IMG/VR virus record: IMGVR_UViG_3300035698_007208
Span: 1 to 64,000 of that record
From: a virus
Length of the DNA: 64,000 bases
Direction: 5' to 3' (one strand)
In this document: piece by piece, positions 9,114-16,275 of the stretch
Layout: every line of letters starts with the position of its first letter
Numbering within the stretch: position 1 is the stretch's first letter
Program-made: the position numbers and the translations under genes
Notes under the pieces: model-generated
The model's input: the letters and a program-made list of their open reading frames with translations, nothing else
The model's database searches: none
Told to the model about the DNA's origin: nothing

Positions 9114-9121
9114 TATTTATC
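9114..9121 (-). promoter_or_regulatory. Late-type promoter GATAAATA for the tape-measure gene
   Basis: TATTTATC on the plus strand is GATAAATA on the minus strand. Together with the box at 9073 it forms overlapping divergent promoters. Predicted start is near 9108, with a leader of about 64 bases before 9044. Confidence 0.6.
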
Positions 9122-9146
9122 GGTTTTGTTTAACAGGAGTTATAAC

Positions 9147-10028
9147 ATGAGCAACAAGTCCAACCCACTAAGCGGTTATTTTAGAGCGCCAAAAATGTAT
9201 GTACCAATCCCAAGTGGCGGTAAATTTTATACTGATGCTGTAGTTGAAATGACAGAATCTAAAGAATTGCCAATTTTTGCAATGACAGGAAGGGACGAAA
9301 TGATAATGAAAAATCCTGATGCATTACTTAATGGTGAAGCAGTTGCAGAAGTTATCAAAAGCTGTTGTCCTAATGTTAAAGCTCCTAGGCAAATGCTTAG
9401 TAGCGACATAGACGTGCTACTAGTTGCAATACAAGGTGCAACTATTGGAGATGTAGTTGAAGTTTCAGCAAAATGCCCTAAATGCAATGAGGAACAGAAA
9501 GGTGATGCAAGTATCGATCAAGCTATTGAAACAATGGCAATATTAAATGATATTTATGAAGTATCACATGAATCACCTGGACTGCCTACTTTAAAAATAG
9601 AAATTCGTCCGTTTACTTATGAAAGCAGTATACAAGCAGGACTTGTTAATTTCCAAAGTCAAAGAAGTTTACAATCATTAGTTGATATTAAAGACGAACT
9701 AGAAAGGTTATCTGCTTTTAATGCAAACTTTATGAAAGTAGCCTCATTGAACTTTTCATTAATTGCAGACAGTATTGCTAGCATTAGTTATAATATTAAT
9801 GATGAAGGCCACTCAGTTATTGACCGTGAGAACATTATTGAATTTTTAGATAATTCAGATAGCAGTGTACTAAAAGCAATTGAGGCTAAAATTAAAGAAA
9901 TTAATAAAATTGGAATCAATCATGAAATGCAAATGCAATGTGAGAATTGTTTAGATGATAATGATGATCCATTTGTATTTACTGGGCAGGTAAATTTTGA
10001 TCCGGTAAATTTTTTCACAGCTTCCTAG
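9147..10028 (+). CDS. 26: gp26-like baseplate/tail assembly chaperone protein
   Basis: A 293-residue protein resembling the T4 baseplate protein family that includes gp26 (KMYVPIPSGGKFY near the N-terminus, then MTGRDEMIMKNPDALLNG). Two Cys pairs, CPKC (110-113) and CENC (265-268), suggest a zinc ribbon. The ATG at 9147 is preceded by AGGAG at 7-base spacing, so the upstream in-frame TTG at 9126 is rejected. The 3' end carries T TTT TTC at 10010-10016. A -1 slip there bypasses the stop at 10026 and adds 77 residues. In phage tails, such frameshifted pairs are chaperones for the tape measure, and the tape-measure-like gene lies next door. The family call is moderately secure; the chaperone role is inferred. 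Confidence 0.75.
   Translation: MSNKSNPLSGYFRAPKMYVPIPSGGKFYTDAVVEMTESKELPIFAMTGRDEMIMKNPDALLNGEAVAEVIKSCCPNVKAPRQMLSSDIDVLLVAIQGATIGDVVEVSAKCPKCNEEQKGDASIDQAIETMAILNDIYEVSHESPGLPTLKIEIRPFTYESSIQAGLVNFQSQRSLQSLVDIKDELERLSAFNANFMKVASLNFSLIADSIASISYNINDEGHSVIDRENIIEFLDNSDSSVLKAIEAKIKEINKIGINHEMQMQCENCLDDNDDPFVFTGQVNFDPVNFFTAS
10010..10016 (+). other. Predicted -1 programmed frameshift site (T TTT TTC)
   Basis: The heptamer is in the correct phase for an X XXY YYZ slip: zero-frame codons are AAT TTT TTC. After slipping, the -1 frame reads HSFLAYAEPEEI and continues without a stop into the ORF ending at 10249, giving a 367-residue product. A weak stem (CTTC/GAAG enclosing AGC/GCT, 10021-10046) starts 5 bases downstream and could stimulate slipping. 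Confidence 0.7.
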
Positions 10029-10051
10029 CTTACGCTGAGCCTGAAGAGATA

Positions 10052-10249
10052 ATGGCATATCTTGGGGAGCTAAAAGACAGTCAAAAAGCCTTAGAAGAAC
10101 AAATAGCTGAGATGGTAATATTCAGTGAAGGGTCTGTGCGATGGGAGGAAGCATGGGCAATGTCACAGCACGATAAAGCTGTTTTCATTAAAATACTTAA
10201 TAAACACAACCAAGCTAAATCTGGAGAGGGGTCAAATGAGCAATTATAA
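10052..10249 (+). CDS. -1 frame extension of the gp26-like protein (gp51-like position)
   Basis: A 65-residue ORF if started at its own ATG (10052), but there is no good ribosome binding site. The frame is open upstream back to the slippery site at 10016, so it is more likely made as a 77-residue C-terminal extension. It is helical, charged and Trp/Glu-containing (RWEEAWAMSQHDK), like the frameshifted T parts of tail assembly chaperones. In T4 the gene after 26 is 51; whether this fragment corresponds to gp51 cannot be judged here. A small hairpin, AGATGC/GCATCT (10276-10290) with a short T-run, follows and may be a weak terminator. Confidence 0.65.
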   Translation: MAYLGELKDSQKALEEQIAEMVIFSEGSVRWEEAWAMSQHDKAVFIKILNKHNQAKSGEGSNEQL

Positions 10250-10928
10250 AAGAACTATCTATTTATTATAGTAATAGATGCTACGCATCTTTATAAACTG
10301 CATTACATTCACTCCGTAAACTACGTTCATTCATTTGTTTATAATAGTTTAGAGTTAAAACACTTAATTAATAATGTTATGTTTAATAATCGGGTTATAA
10401 TACTTCACGAAACTAGAACCATAATACACCTGTAAAGGTGATATAAAAAAACAGAGTTTGTAATTAGAAGGGAAAAACTTCTTCCCTCCCGCTTTCGCTC
10501 ATCACGAGGACTGTCCCCATCTTGGGCGCGGCTGCTTGTTTAGGAAGCGGTGAGCCTTATCTCCCTACAGTACCGTCACGAATCTCACGGAAGTCTACAT
10601 AACCTTGCCAAGTTTAGTTATATAGACGCACTAGTTGCTTTTTCTCAGAGCTAGTATCTTATAATGCCATTACGTTGATTGCATCTTGCCGACTACATCT
10701 CCAGAATCTGATGACAGAGTATGTCATCTCAAGGAGCCCTTAACGGGTTATGGTGTAGTTCCTATGTGTTGCCTTATTGAGTTGATTTAAATGTGAGGGG
10801 AGACTATTGCTCTAAAGTATGCCATGTGTGTTAGTGTGTAGTAGTAGTTATGCCTGAGTGTTATGTGGGTGCCATATTTCTGGAAAGTTATTCTTTACTT
10901 CTGAACAACTTAGGATATAAATATTAAC
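10250..10928 (+). ncRNA. Candidate large structured non-coding RNA region
   Basis: No reading frame of note spans these 679 bases, but hairpins are dense. CACCT-GTAA-AGGTG (10427-10440) is closed by a GNRA-type tetraloop. Others are CCCA-TCT-TGGG (10516-10526), GCTGCTT/AAGCGGT (10531-10551) and GTCTACATAAC/GTTATATAGAC (10593-10627, one mismatch). GACTACA/TGTAGTT (10691-10760) closes a junction containing CTCC/GGAG and the perfect 7-bp stem GATGACA/TGTCATC (10710-10728). Three G-U pairs favour a plus-strand RNA, although one mismatch would pair on the minus strand. The GACTACA/TGTAGTT pairing faintly recalls P7 of group I introns, but no matching P3 or interrupted exon was found. The first 170 bases look mostly unstructured. 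Class unknown. Confidence 0.55.
10916..10923 (+). promoter_or_regulatory. Late promoter TATAAATA, leaderless arrangement
   Basis: A perfect T4 late consensus lies exactly 5 bases before the ATG at 10929. In T4 the box spans -13 to -6, so +1 would be the A of the start codon. There is no ribosome binding site between box and ATG. Confidence 0.75.
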
Positions 10929-11444
10929 ATGGAAAGTAAATATTGTCAACTGAAAACTAAAGATATTAAAGCATTAAAGGAAAAGCTACATGCGGAGCAA
11001 GATGGGATATGCCCTTTACTTGGTTTACCTTTTCCGCCAGAAGATATGGCCTTAGACCATAAGCATAAGCTGAAAAAAAACCCCGCCGGTCCAAATGGTG
11101 ACGGGTTAGTTCGTGGCGCAATCCATAAGTTTGCCAATTCAATAGAAGGTAAAATTACTAATAATTGGAAACGAACAGGATTGGAATATACGGCAGCAGA
11201 TCTACCAAAGTATTTACGTAACCTTGCCGACTACTTAGAAAACCCACCATGTGAGCAAATATATATTCATCCCAGTGAAAAAGAAGAAGAGCCGAAGATG
11301 TCTAAAAGAAATTATAATAAGCTCAAAAAAGCATATAAATTAAGTGGGAAAAAGGCTAAATTTCCAGATCCCCCAAAATACGGAAAAGTTACAGTTAAAC
11401 TTAAAAAGTTATTTACGGAATTCGAAATCAGCCCCTACAATTAA
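10929..11444 (+). CDS. Endonuclease VII-like HNH nuclease, probable homing endonuclease
   Basis: A 171-residue protein with an N-terminal endonuclease VII/HNH fold: CPLLGLPF (residues 28-35), LDHKHK around residue 44, then GLVRGAIHKFANSIEGKI. The Asp-His pair and the RG-x-x-H-x-x-x-N pattern are conserved, while the second cysteine of the T4 endonuclease VII zinc site is absent, as in a known subfamily. The C-terminal 45 residues (YNKLKKAY to KLKKLF) resemble the tail of the next gene, a GIY-YIG protein. Preceded by a late promoter at leaderless spacing. It could resolve branched DNA like T4 gp49. Its place beside a second endonuclease and a structured RNA, between conserved convergent blocks, favours a mobile endonuclease. 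Confidence 0.75.
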   Translation: MESKYCQLKTKDIKALKEKLHAEQDGICPLLGLPFPPEDMALDHKHKLKKNPAGPNGDGLVRGAIHKFANSIEGKITNNWKRTGLEYTAADLPKYLRNLADYLENPPCEQIYIHPSEKEEEPKMSKRNYNKLKKAYKLSGKKAKFPDPPKYGKVTVKLKKLFTEFEISPYN

Positions 11445-11454
11445 AGCTATTTTG

Positions 11455-11462
11455 TATAAATA
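11455..11462 (+). promoter_or_regulatory. Late promoter TATAAATA, leaderless arrangement
   Basis: A perfect late consensus lies exactly 5 bases before the ATG at 11468. The ATG at 11462 overlaps the box and would lie upstream of the predicted +1, so it is probably not used from this promoter. Confidence 0.7.
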
Positions 11463-11467
11463 TGATT

Positions 11468-12346
11468 ATGATTACCAACAAAATAACCCTTTACATAGCA
11501 ACCCATAATATTACTGGATTAAAATATTTTGGTAAGACTGCTTCATATTTTACATCAGAAGCATTGCAGCATAATTATCACGGTTCTGGATTATATTGGA
11601 AAAGGCATATTAATAAATATGGCGATGATGTAACAATGGCAGTGTATGGTGTTTTTGATCTACATACAGTTGAAGATGTAGCATTGGCATTTAGTAAGGG
11701 CAACAATATAGTAGAGTCTTCTATGTGGGCTAATTTTAAAGATGAAAACGGGCTTGATGGGAATCCGAAAGGTATCAAATTCTCAGAAACACATAAGAAA
11801 AATATCGGCATAGCATCTAAGCGAAAATTTGAAAATATAGCAAAAACTAATGCTAAAAATTCCTTAGACGCATTAAACTATTGTACATATAAAACAGATA
11901 GCGAATTAGATATTATAAACAAAAAGAAAGCAAACCATGGATCAAAAAATGGAATGTATGGTACGAGCAGAACTGGAATAGATTGCCCAACTTATAATAG
12001 AGTATGGATAACTAAGGATAACGTCAACCAGATGGTGTATAAAACTGAATTTAAAAAGTTTTTATCATTAGGATGGACGAAGGGTGTTAAACAACAAACA
12101 TCACAATGTAAACATTGTGGTAAAGTAATGTTGAAATTTCATATAACACGATATCACGGTGATAATTGTAAAACATTGTCTGAAGCTCCTATAATTCCTA
12201 AATTTAAAAAAGTTTGCTATAACAAATTAGTTAAAGCAGTTAATGGTAAGCAAAAAGTTCCTAATTATCCTCGGTCTGGTAAATTAACCAAGGGATTAGA
12301 AAAACTGTTTGCTAAGTATAGTGTAGATATAGAGTATTATAAATAA
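11468..12346 (+). CDS. GIY-YIG family endonuclease (Seg-like homing endonuclease)
   Basis: About 292 residues. The N-terminus has a GIY-YIG-type pattern (LYIATHNITGLKYFGKT), followed by a Tyr/His/Gly-rich segment and Glu residues typical of the catalytic domain. A nuclease-associated modular helix (GIKFSETHKKNIGIA) and a second motif (NGMYG) follow, then a zinc-finger-like CKHCGKVMLKFHITRYHGDNC (split Cys2-His-Cys). The C-terminal 40 residues (CYNKLVKA to LEKLFAKY) match the tail of the preceding endonuclease VII-like protein. The start at 11468 was chosen because the promoter predicts +1 there; ATG 11462 is the alternative. The gene ends flush against the convergent gp46 gene. Confidence 0.75.
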   Translation: MITNKITLYIATHNITGLKYFGKTASYFTSEALQHNYHGSGLYWKRHINKYGDDVTMAVYGVFDLHTVEDVALAFSKGNNIVESSMWANFKDENGLDGNPKGIKFSETHKKNIGIASKRKFENIAKTNAKNSLDALNYCTYKTDSELDIINKKKANHGSKNGMYGTSRTGIDCPTYNRVWITKDNVNQMVYKTEFKKFLSLGWTKGVKQQTSQCKHCGKVMLKFHITRYHGDNCKTLSEAPIIPKFKKVCYNKLVKAVNGKQKVPNYPRSGKLTKGLEKLFAKYSVDIEYYK

Positions 12347-14113
12347 CTACTCTATATACTCCACGTCTGTACTGTATTCCGTAAACCCGTTTGTTTTAAC
12401 AACAGTTAAAACATTATTTACTCTGCCAATAAGTTCCTCTTTGTGACTAACAAGTAATATATTTTTACCTTGGTCTCTATTCATTTTTTTCAAAATAGCA
12501 AGTGCATTTTCAACACCTGAAGAATCCATTCCAGAATCAATTAGCTCGTCTATACACAATAAATTCATAGGACGATTTAAGCTTTCATATAAATCACGGA
12601 ATGCCCAACTAAGTCCTAAAATAAGACGGTTTCGTTCTCCACGACTTAAATTATCAAAATCTAAATCTCTACCGTATTCTGTAATTTCCACAGTTAATTC
12701 ATTGCTAAATTTAACTTCATGTGGTAATCCTAATTTTTCTAAGAAATATGCTAGTCTATGATTTAAATATGCAATATTTTGATCAATAATCCGCTTACGT
12801 ATAAAGCTGCCTTTATCTGTAAGTAACTTATATAAACAATCTTGGTGCTCTCTTAAATCGGTTAACTTGTTCATTTCATCAAAATCGATATCTTGTATGC
12901 CAGTTTCATGCAACAGTCTTATTTGTTCCTCGTATGTATTTGCTTCTGCATACTTATCACCAAACTGCCCACATACCTTGTCTAAATTGTGTTTATGTTC
13001 AAGTGCATCTTCTAAAGTAGGATAAAATGTATTAGGAACGTTTACAAGTTCGCCGTATTCATCTAACTTTTCATTTAATTCAGTAGACTGTGTTATTAAT
13101 CCAGCAATGTATTTTTTATCATTTGCAATCTTTTCAATAATTTCATTTGTATAAGCTTCATGTGTTGCCAAATGTGCGGTATCTTGTCCACATGTTGGGC
13201 AGTTACCAGCCTTGGCATTTTCTAAGTCCTTGAGTAAAGATTCGAGTATCTGTTCAGCCCTTAACATGCTATCATCTATTTGCCCAAACTCCTTGGTAAC
13301 AGCTTTAATTTTGGAATTAGTTTCTTTAATAATAACAGTCTCTCGCTGAAGATTTACTTCACTATCAATATCAATTTTTTCTAGTAACCCAATAGCTATT
13401 GTAAATTCTTGAAGTTTGTCTTCCTTAGCGCCTTCCCAAACTTTACTTTTACGGCCAAGTGCATCAATGTTTTTGCTAATGCGCTCGTTGCTATCATTAA
13501 CTGCATTAATTCGTAATTCTTCTTCCTTTATTGAGTCTTTGTTGCGTTTCATTAATTCTTTTAATACTTCTGCCTTTAAGGATAAGTCTGTGATGCCAAG
13601 CAGTTGCTCAATCATATCTCTTTGATCAGCAGCTCGCATACTAAGGAATGGCTCACTGTACGTATTGAGAGCAATTAAATGCTTAAACATGTTATGTGGG
13701 AATCCAATAACTTTTTCAATGTCTTTTTGTGTTTCTCGATTTTCACCTTGTTGTTCTTGGTTACCAAGTTCAACGCCATCTACATAAAACCGCAACACAG
13801 CAGGTCTACGCCCCCTTTCGATGCGGTATTCAACACCATCAATAGAAAAATCAACAGTAACAATCATGCCTTTACCATTGGTTTTATTAATTAAGTTATC
13901 TTTCTTAATGCTAGTTAGTGCAACACCATATAATGCAAAACTTAATGCATTAATGATGGTAGTTTTCCCGGTTCCATTTCTAGAACCATCGCCACCTAGA
14001 TCTAAGTTATTGCCTAAGACTAATGTTAATTGACAACCATCAAAGTTTACTGCTTGGATGTTGTTGCCAATGCTCATAAAATTCTTGGCTGAAACATTTT
14101 TTATTTTTAGCAT
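12347..14113 (-). CDS. 46: Recombination endonuclease subunit gp46 (Rad50/SMC-like ATPase)
   Basis: A 588-residue SMC-type ATPase that works with gp47 in end resection, recombination-dependent replication and host DNA degradation. Walker A lies at about residues 44-52 (GSRNGTGKTT). The zinc hook CPTCGQ is near residue 303, flanked by coiled coil. The ABC signature LSRGERNR is near residue 490 and Walker B (LLCIDELID) near residue 520. Length is close to T4 gp46 (560). The gene abuts gp47 with no gap (14113/14114), so the two are translated together. Its 3' end meets the convergent GIY-YIG gene with no spacer, and no terminator is visible between them. Confidence 0.95.
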   Translation of the reverse strand: MLKIKNVSAKNFMSIGNNIQAVNFDGCQLTLVLGNNLDLGGDGSRNGTGKTTIINALSFALYGVALTSIKKDNLINKTNGKGMIVTVDFSIDGVEYRIERGRRPAVLRFYVDGVELGNQEQQGENRETQKDIEKVIGFPHNMFKHLIALNTYSEPFLSMRAADQRDMIEQLLGITDLSLKAEVLKELMKRNKDSIKEEELRINAVNDSNERISKNIDALGRKSKVWEGAKEDKLQEFTIAIGLLEKIDIDSEVNLQRETVIIKETNSKIKAVTKEFGQIDDSMLRAEQILESLLKDLENAKAGNCPTCGQDTAHLATHEAYTNEIIEKIANDKKYIAGLITQSTELNEKLDEYGELVNVPNTFYPTLEDALEHKHNLDKVCGQFGDKYAEANTYEEQIRLLHETGIQDIDFDEMNKLTDLREHQDCLYKLLTDKGSFIRKRIIDQNIAYLNHRLAYFLEKLGLPHEVKFSNELTVEITEYGRDLDFDNLSRGERNRLILGLSWAFRDLYESLNRPMNLLCIDELIDSGMDSSGVENALAILKKMNRDQGKNILLVSHKEELIGRVNNVLTVVKTNGFTEYSTDVEYIE

Positions 14114-15127
14114 TTAAATCTCCAAGTCGTTGTATATTGCGATTAATTTTTCTTTTCGTATTACGCCAGAAGCCAGGGTTTCTAATTGTGAAAGTACAAT
14201 TTGGTCAACACTTTCAAAAATAATATCCCCACCTTCATATTCTGTTTCTTCTTTAATTTGAATTAATTGAAGCTCTCTTACTCCATACTGTGCAACCATT
14301 GTTTCTTTAATAAATGTGGCTTCCTCATAGGAAATACTAACATCTAATTTAACACGAGCATATGTATACTTGTCTAAGTATTTTCCTGGGTTTGAAATTA
14401 ACTCTCTTAAATTGACAACTACATATTTTGGGCACTCAGTCCAATTTACAAATATAGGCTCTTCATCCCAAGTAAGGAACATTGCACCCCTGTCATTGTC
14501 TCCAACATCAGCATAATTGTGCGGAAAAGCATTACCAATATAATGTATATTGCCCTTACATTGTCTTTTGTGGAAATGTCCGCTAAACACGTAGTCAGCA
14601 TTAGCCAAGTCAGACGCTTTAATTCCTCCATGATCTGGCATTTCTACCATAGCATTCATTTTAAAGTAAGGAATTTCCATATGTCCAAAAATATATTTAA
14701 CTTTATATTTGTGTATTTTTTTATGTTCGTCACCTACAAGCCATGGCAAAATGGCAACATTCTTTTCAATATAATGTTCGTCGACCATTACAAAATTAGA
14801 TAAGTCACGGGCATACTCAATGGAATTCATTTCTCGTTTATCACGAAAAAATAAATCATGATTTCCTGTTATAAAATAAACAGTTTCAAACGAAGCATTA
14901 AGTCTTTTCAATTGCTTAATGCTAGCATTCATTGTCGCTACATTAACTGAAGATCGTTGATGACTCCAATCTCCCATAAAAATACAAGTTTCTGCATTTC
15001 GGGCCTTAGCTTCAGCTATGAACCATGTTAAATATCGATCACAATCTTCTAAATGTAATCGACTATTTTGTTTTAAACCTAAATGAATATCAGTAAAGAC
15101 CGCAGCGGTCTTAAATAAGTTTTCCAT
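14114..15127 (-). CDS. 47: Recombination endonuclease subunit gp47 (Mre11-like)
   Basis: A 337-residue metallophosphoesterase nuclease and partner of gp46. The metal-binding motifs are visible in order: FTDIHLG (11-17), GDWSHQ (52-57), GNHD (88-91), GHMEIPY and SGHFHKRQ. This matches Mre11/SbcD nucleases and T4 gp47 (339) in length. AAGGTAATT precedes the ATG. It sits between gp55 and gp46 in a minus-strand operon, as in T4, where 55, 47 and 46 are also close neighbours. Confidence 0.95.
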   Translation of the reverse strand: MENLFKTAAVFTDIHLGLKQNSRLHLEDCDRYLTWFIAEAKARNAETCIFMGDWSHQRSSVNVATMNASIKQLKRLNASFETVYFITGNHDLFFRDKREMNSIEYARDLSNFVMVDEHYIEKNVAILPWLVGDEHKKIHKYKVKYIFGHMEIPYFKMNAMVEMPDHGGIKASDLANADYVFSGHFHKRQCKGNIHYIGNAFPHNYADVGDNDRGAMFLTWDEEPIFVNWTECPKYVVVNLRELISNPGKYLDKYTYARVKLDVSISYEEATFIKETMVAQYGVRELQLIQIKEETEYEGGDIIFESVDQIVLSQLETLASGVIRKEKLIAIYNDLEI

Positions 15128-15143
15128 AATTACCTTATTATTA

Positions 15144-16106
15144 TTATTGGTTATTATCTACATCTTCGGCCGCAGCTCTCATGGTGCGTACCTCGTCTTC
15201 GTGCTTTAATTGCCGAGTATAACTAGGCAAATGTCCTTGCTCTATCAGTATATCATCCCTAATGCCTTGATTTTTCTTTTCTAAAAGTAAAACCTTTCTA
15301 AAACTATTAGTAATTACTGCCGTATAGTAAGCAAATGGGTTGTCTGATTTAGCTTCGTTGAATTGTAAGCTAATGTAAGCCAATTGCACTAATGCTTGTC
15401 CTCGCATTTCATCAACGTAAGTGTATCCTCGCCAGTTTGCACGATGGCTATATTTGTCTACTAATTTAAGAAACATAGTTCCTAATTTATTTGTAAGCAT
15501 TCCATGATTTGGATTAAATGACCCATCAGTTAAACTGCCTTTCCAATGGCTCCGAGCGACCTCGCAAATTTCACCAGTTGTTTCATCAAATGCATAGTGT
15601 TTAAAAGGAGGAAAATTTACCTTAGCTTTAGTTTCTGATACATTTTTTGGATTTTTCTTTCTACCAGGTTCTAGTGGTATATGATCAAATGTCATAACTC
15701 TAAATACAAGATTAGCTTTTGGTATAGAGTGTGGATCAACATAGAACTCTTTTTGTTTAGGTTTGTTTTTATAATCAATTCTATCGTGTGTAAGCATGGC
15801 AGCAGCATATCCTGCATCTTTAAAGCGTTTAGCTTGACTTTCCAACGCATCCTGTATATACGACCTATTTTCAGTCCATGCTTCCTTAATGGGCACATCC
15901 GATGTGCGCACTTCATTGTCGTCTACTTCGTATTCAGGAGGATGATTAACTATGTATTCCTTAGTTATGTCATCTACATTATCTAAAATTACGTCTTGCT
16001 GTCCATACTTTGCATTTTCCAAGAAGCAAAATGATAATTTGCTTTTATGTATTTCCTTGAGTATATCTTTATTATTTAAGTAATTTACTGTAGGGCCTTT
16101 CTTCAT
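15144..16106 (-). CDS. 55: Late-gene sigma factor gp55-like
   Basis: A 320-residue protein whose C-terminal half matches T4-type late sigma factors. GMLTNKLGTMFLKLVDKYS is followed by a region 2-like segment (MRGQALVQLAYISLQF, then SDNPFAYYTAVITNSFRKVLLLEKK). It would direct host RNA polymerase to TATAAATA-type boxes, several of which occur in this window. It is much longer than T4 gp55 (185) owing to an N-terminal extension of about 150 residues containing a second conserved-looking segment (FRVMTFDHIPLEPGRKKNP). It is the first gene of the 55-47-46 operon, behind a sigma70-type promoter. No strong ribosome binding site is visible. Confidence 0.88.
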   Translation of the reverse strand: MKKGPTVNYLNNKDILKEIHKSKLSFCFLENAKYGQQDVILDNVDDITKEYIVNHPPEYEVDDNEVRTSDVPIKEAWTENRSYIQDALESQAKRFKDAGYAAAMLTHDRIDYKNKPKQKEFYVDPHSIPKANLVFRVMTFDHIPLEPGRKKNPKNVSETKAKVNFPPFKHYAFDETTGEICEVARSHWKGSLTDGSFNPNHGMLTNKLGTMFLKLVDKYSHRANWRGYTYVDEMRGQALVQLAYISLQFNEAKSDNPFAYYTAVITNSFRKVLLLEKKNQGIRDDILIEQGHLPSYTRQLKHEDEVRTMRAAAEDVDNNQ

Positions 16107-16142
16107 ATATTATTATTATTCTCGATTTAAAAGGGTTCTGCT

Positions 16143-16170
16143 ATTATAACAGATATTGCAAGTATGTCAA
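16143..16170 (-). promoter_or_regulatory. Sigma70-type promoter for the 55-47-46 operon
   Basis: On the minus strand TTGACA (16170-16165) and TATAAT (16148-16143) are perfect consensus elements separated by 16 bases. The -10 lies about 37 bases before the gp55 start. This promoter can be read by the host holoenzyme before gp55 exists. Confidence 0.85.
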
Positions 16171-16250
16171 GTACTATTTAACTCGCAAAGTCAACAAAAT
16201 CAATGAATTTTGGAAATAATCAATAGATATATGAGTGTTTATCTTAACTA

Positions 16251-16258
16251 GATAAATA
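16251..16258 (+). promoter_or_regulatory. Late-type promoter GATAAATA for the baseplate operon
   Basis: The box lies 17 bases before the ATG at 16276. Predicted +1 at 16264 leaves a 12-base leader that contains GGAG (16267-16270). The host-type and late promoters therefore stand back to back in the 169-base gap between gp55 and the baseplate genes. Confidence 0.7.
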
Positions 16259-16275
16259 CCATTATAGGAGATATT

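Noticed and set aside
10691-10760. Group I intron core (P7-like pairing)
   Set aside because: GACTACA/TGTAGTT resembles P7, but no P3 partner, P4-P6 or interrupted exons could be found, so no intron is called.
10250-10928. tRNA or tmRNA genes
   Set aside because: No T-loop consensus, acceptor pairing or tag-coding sequence could be found by eye here. I saw no convincing tRNA elsewhere in the window either, but did not fold every intergenic base.
12337-12345. TATAAATA-like octamer at the end of the GIY-YIG gene
   Set aside because: It lies in coding sequence and points into the convergent gp46 gene with no plus-strand gene downstream.
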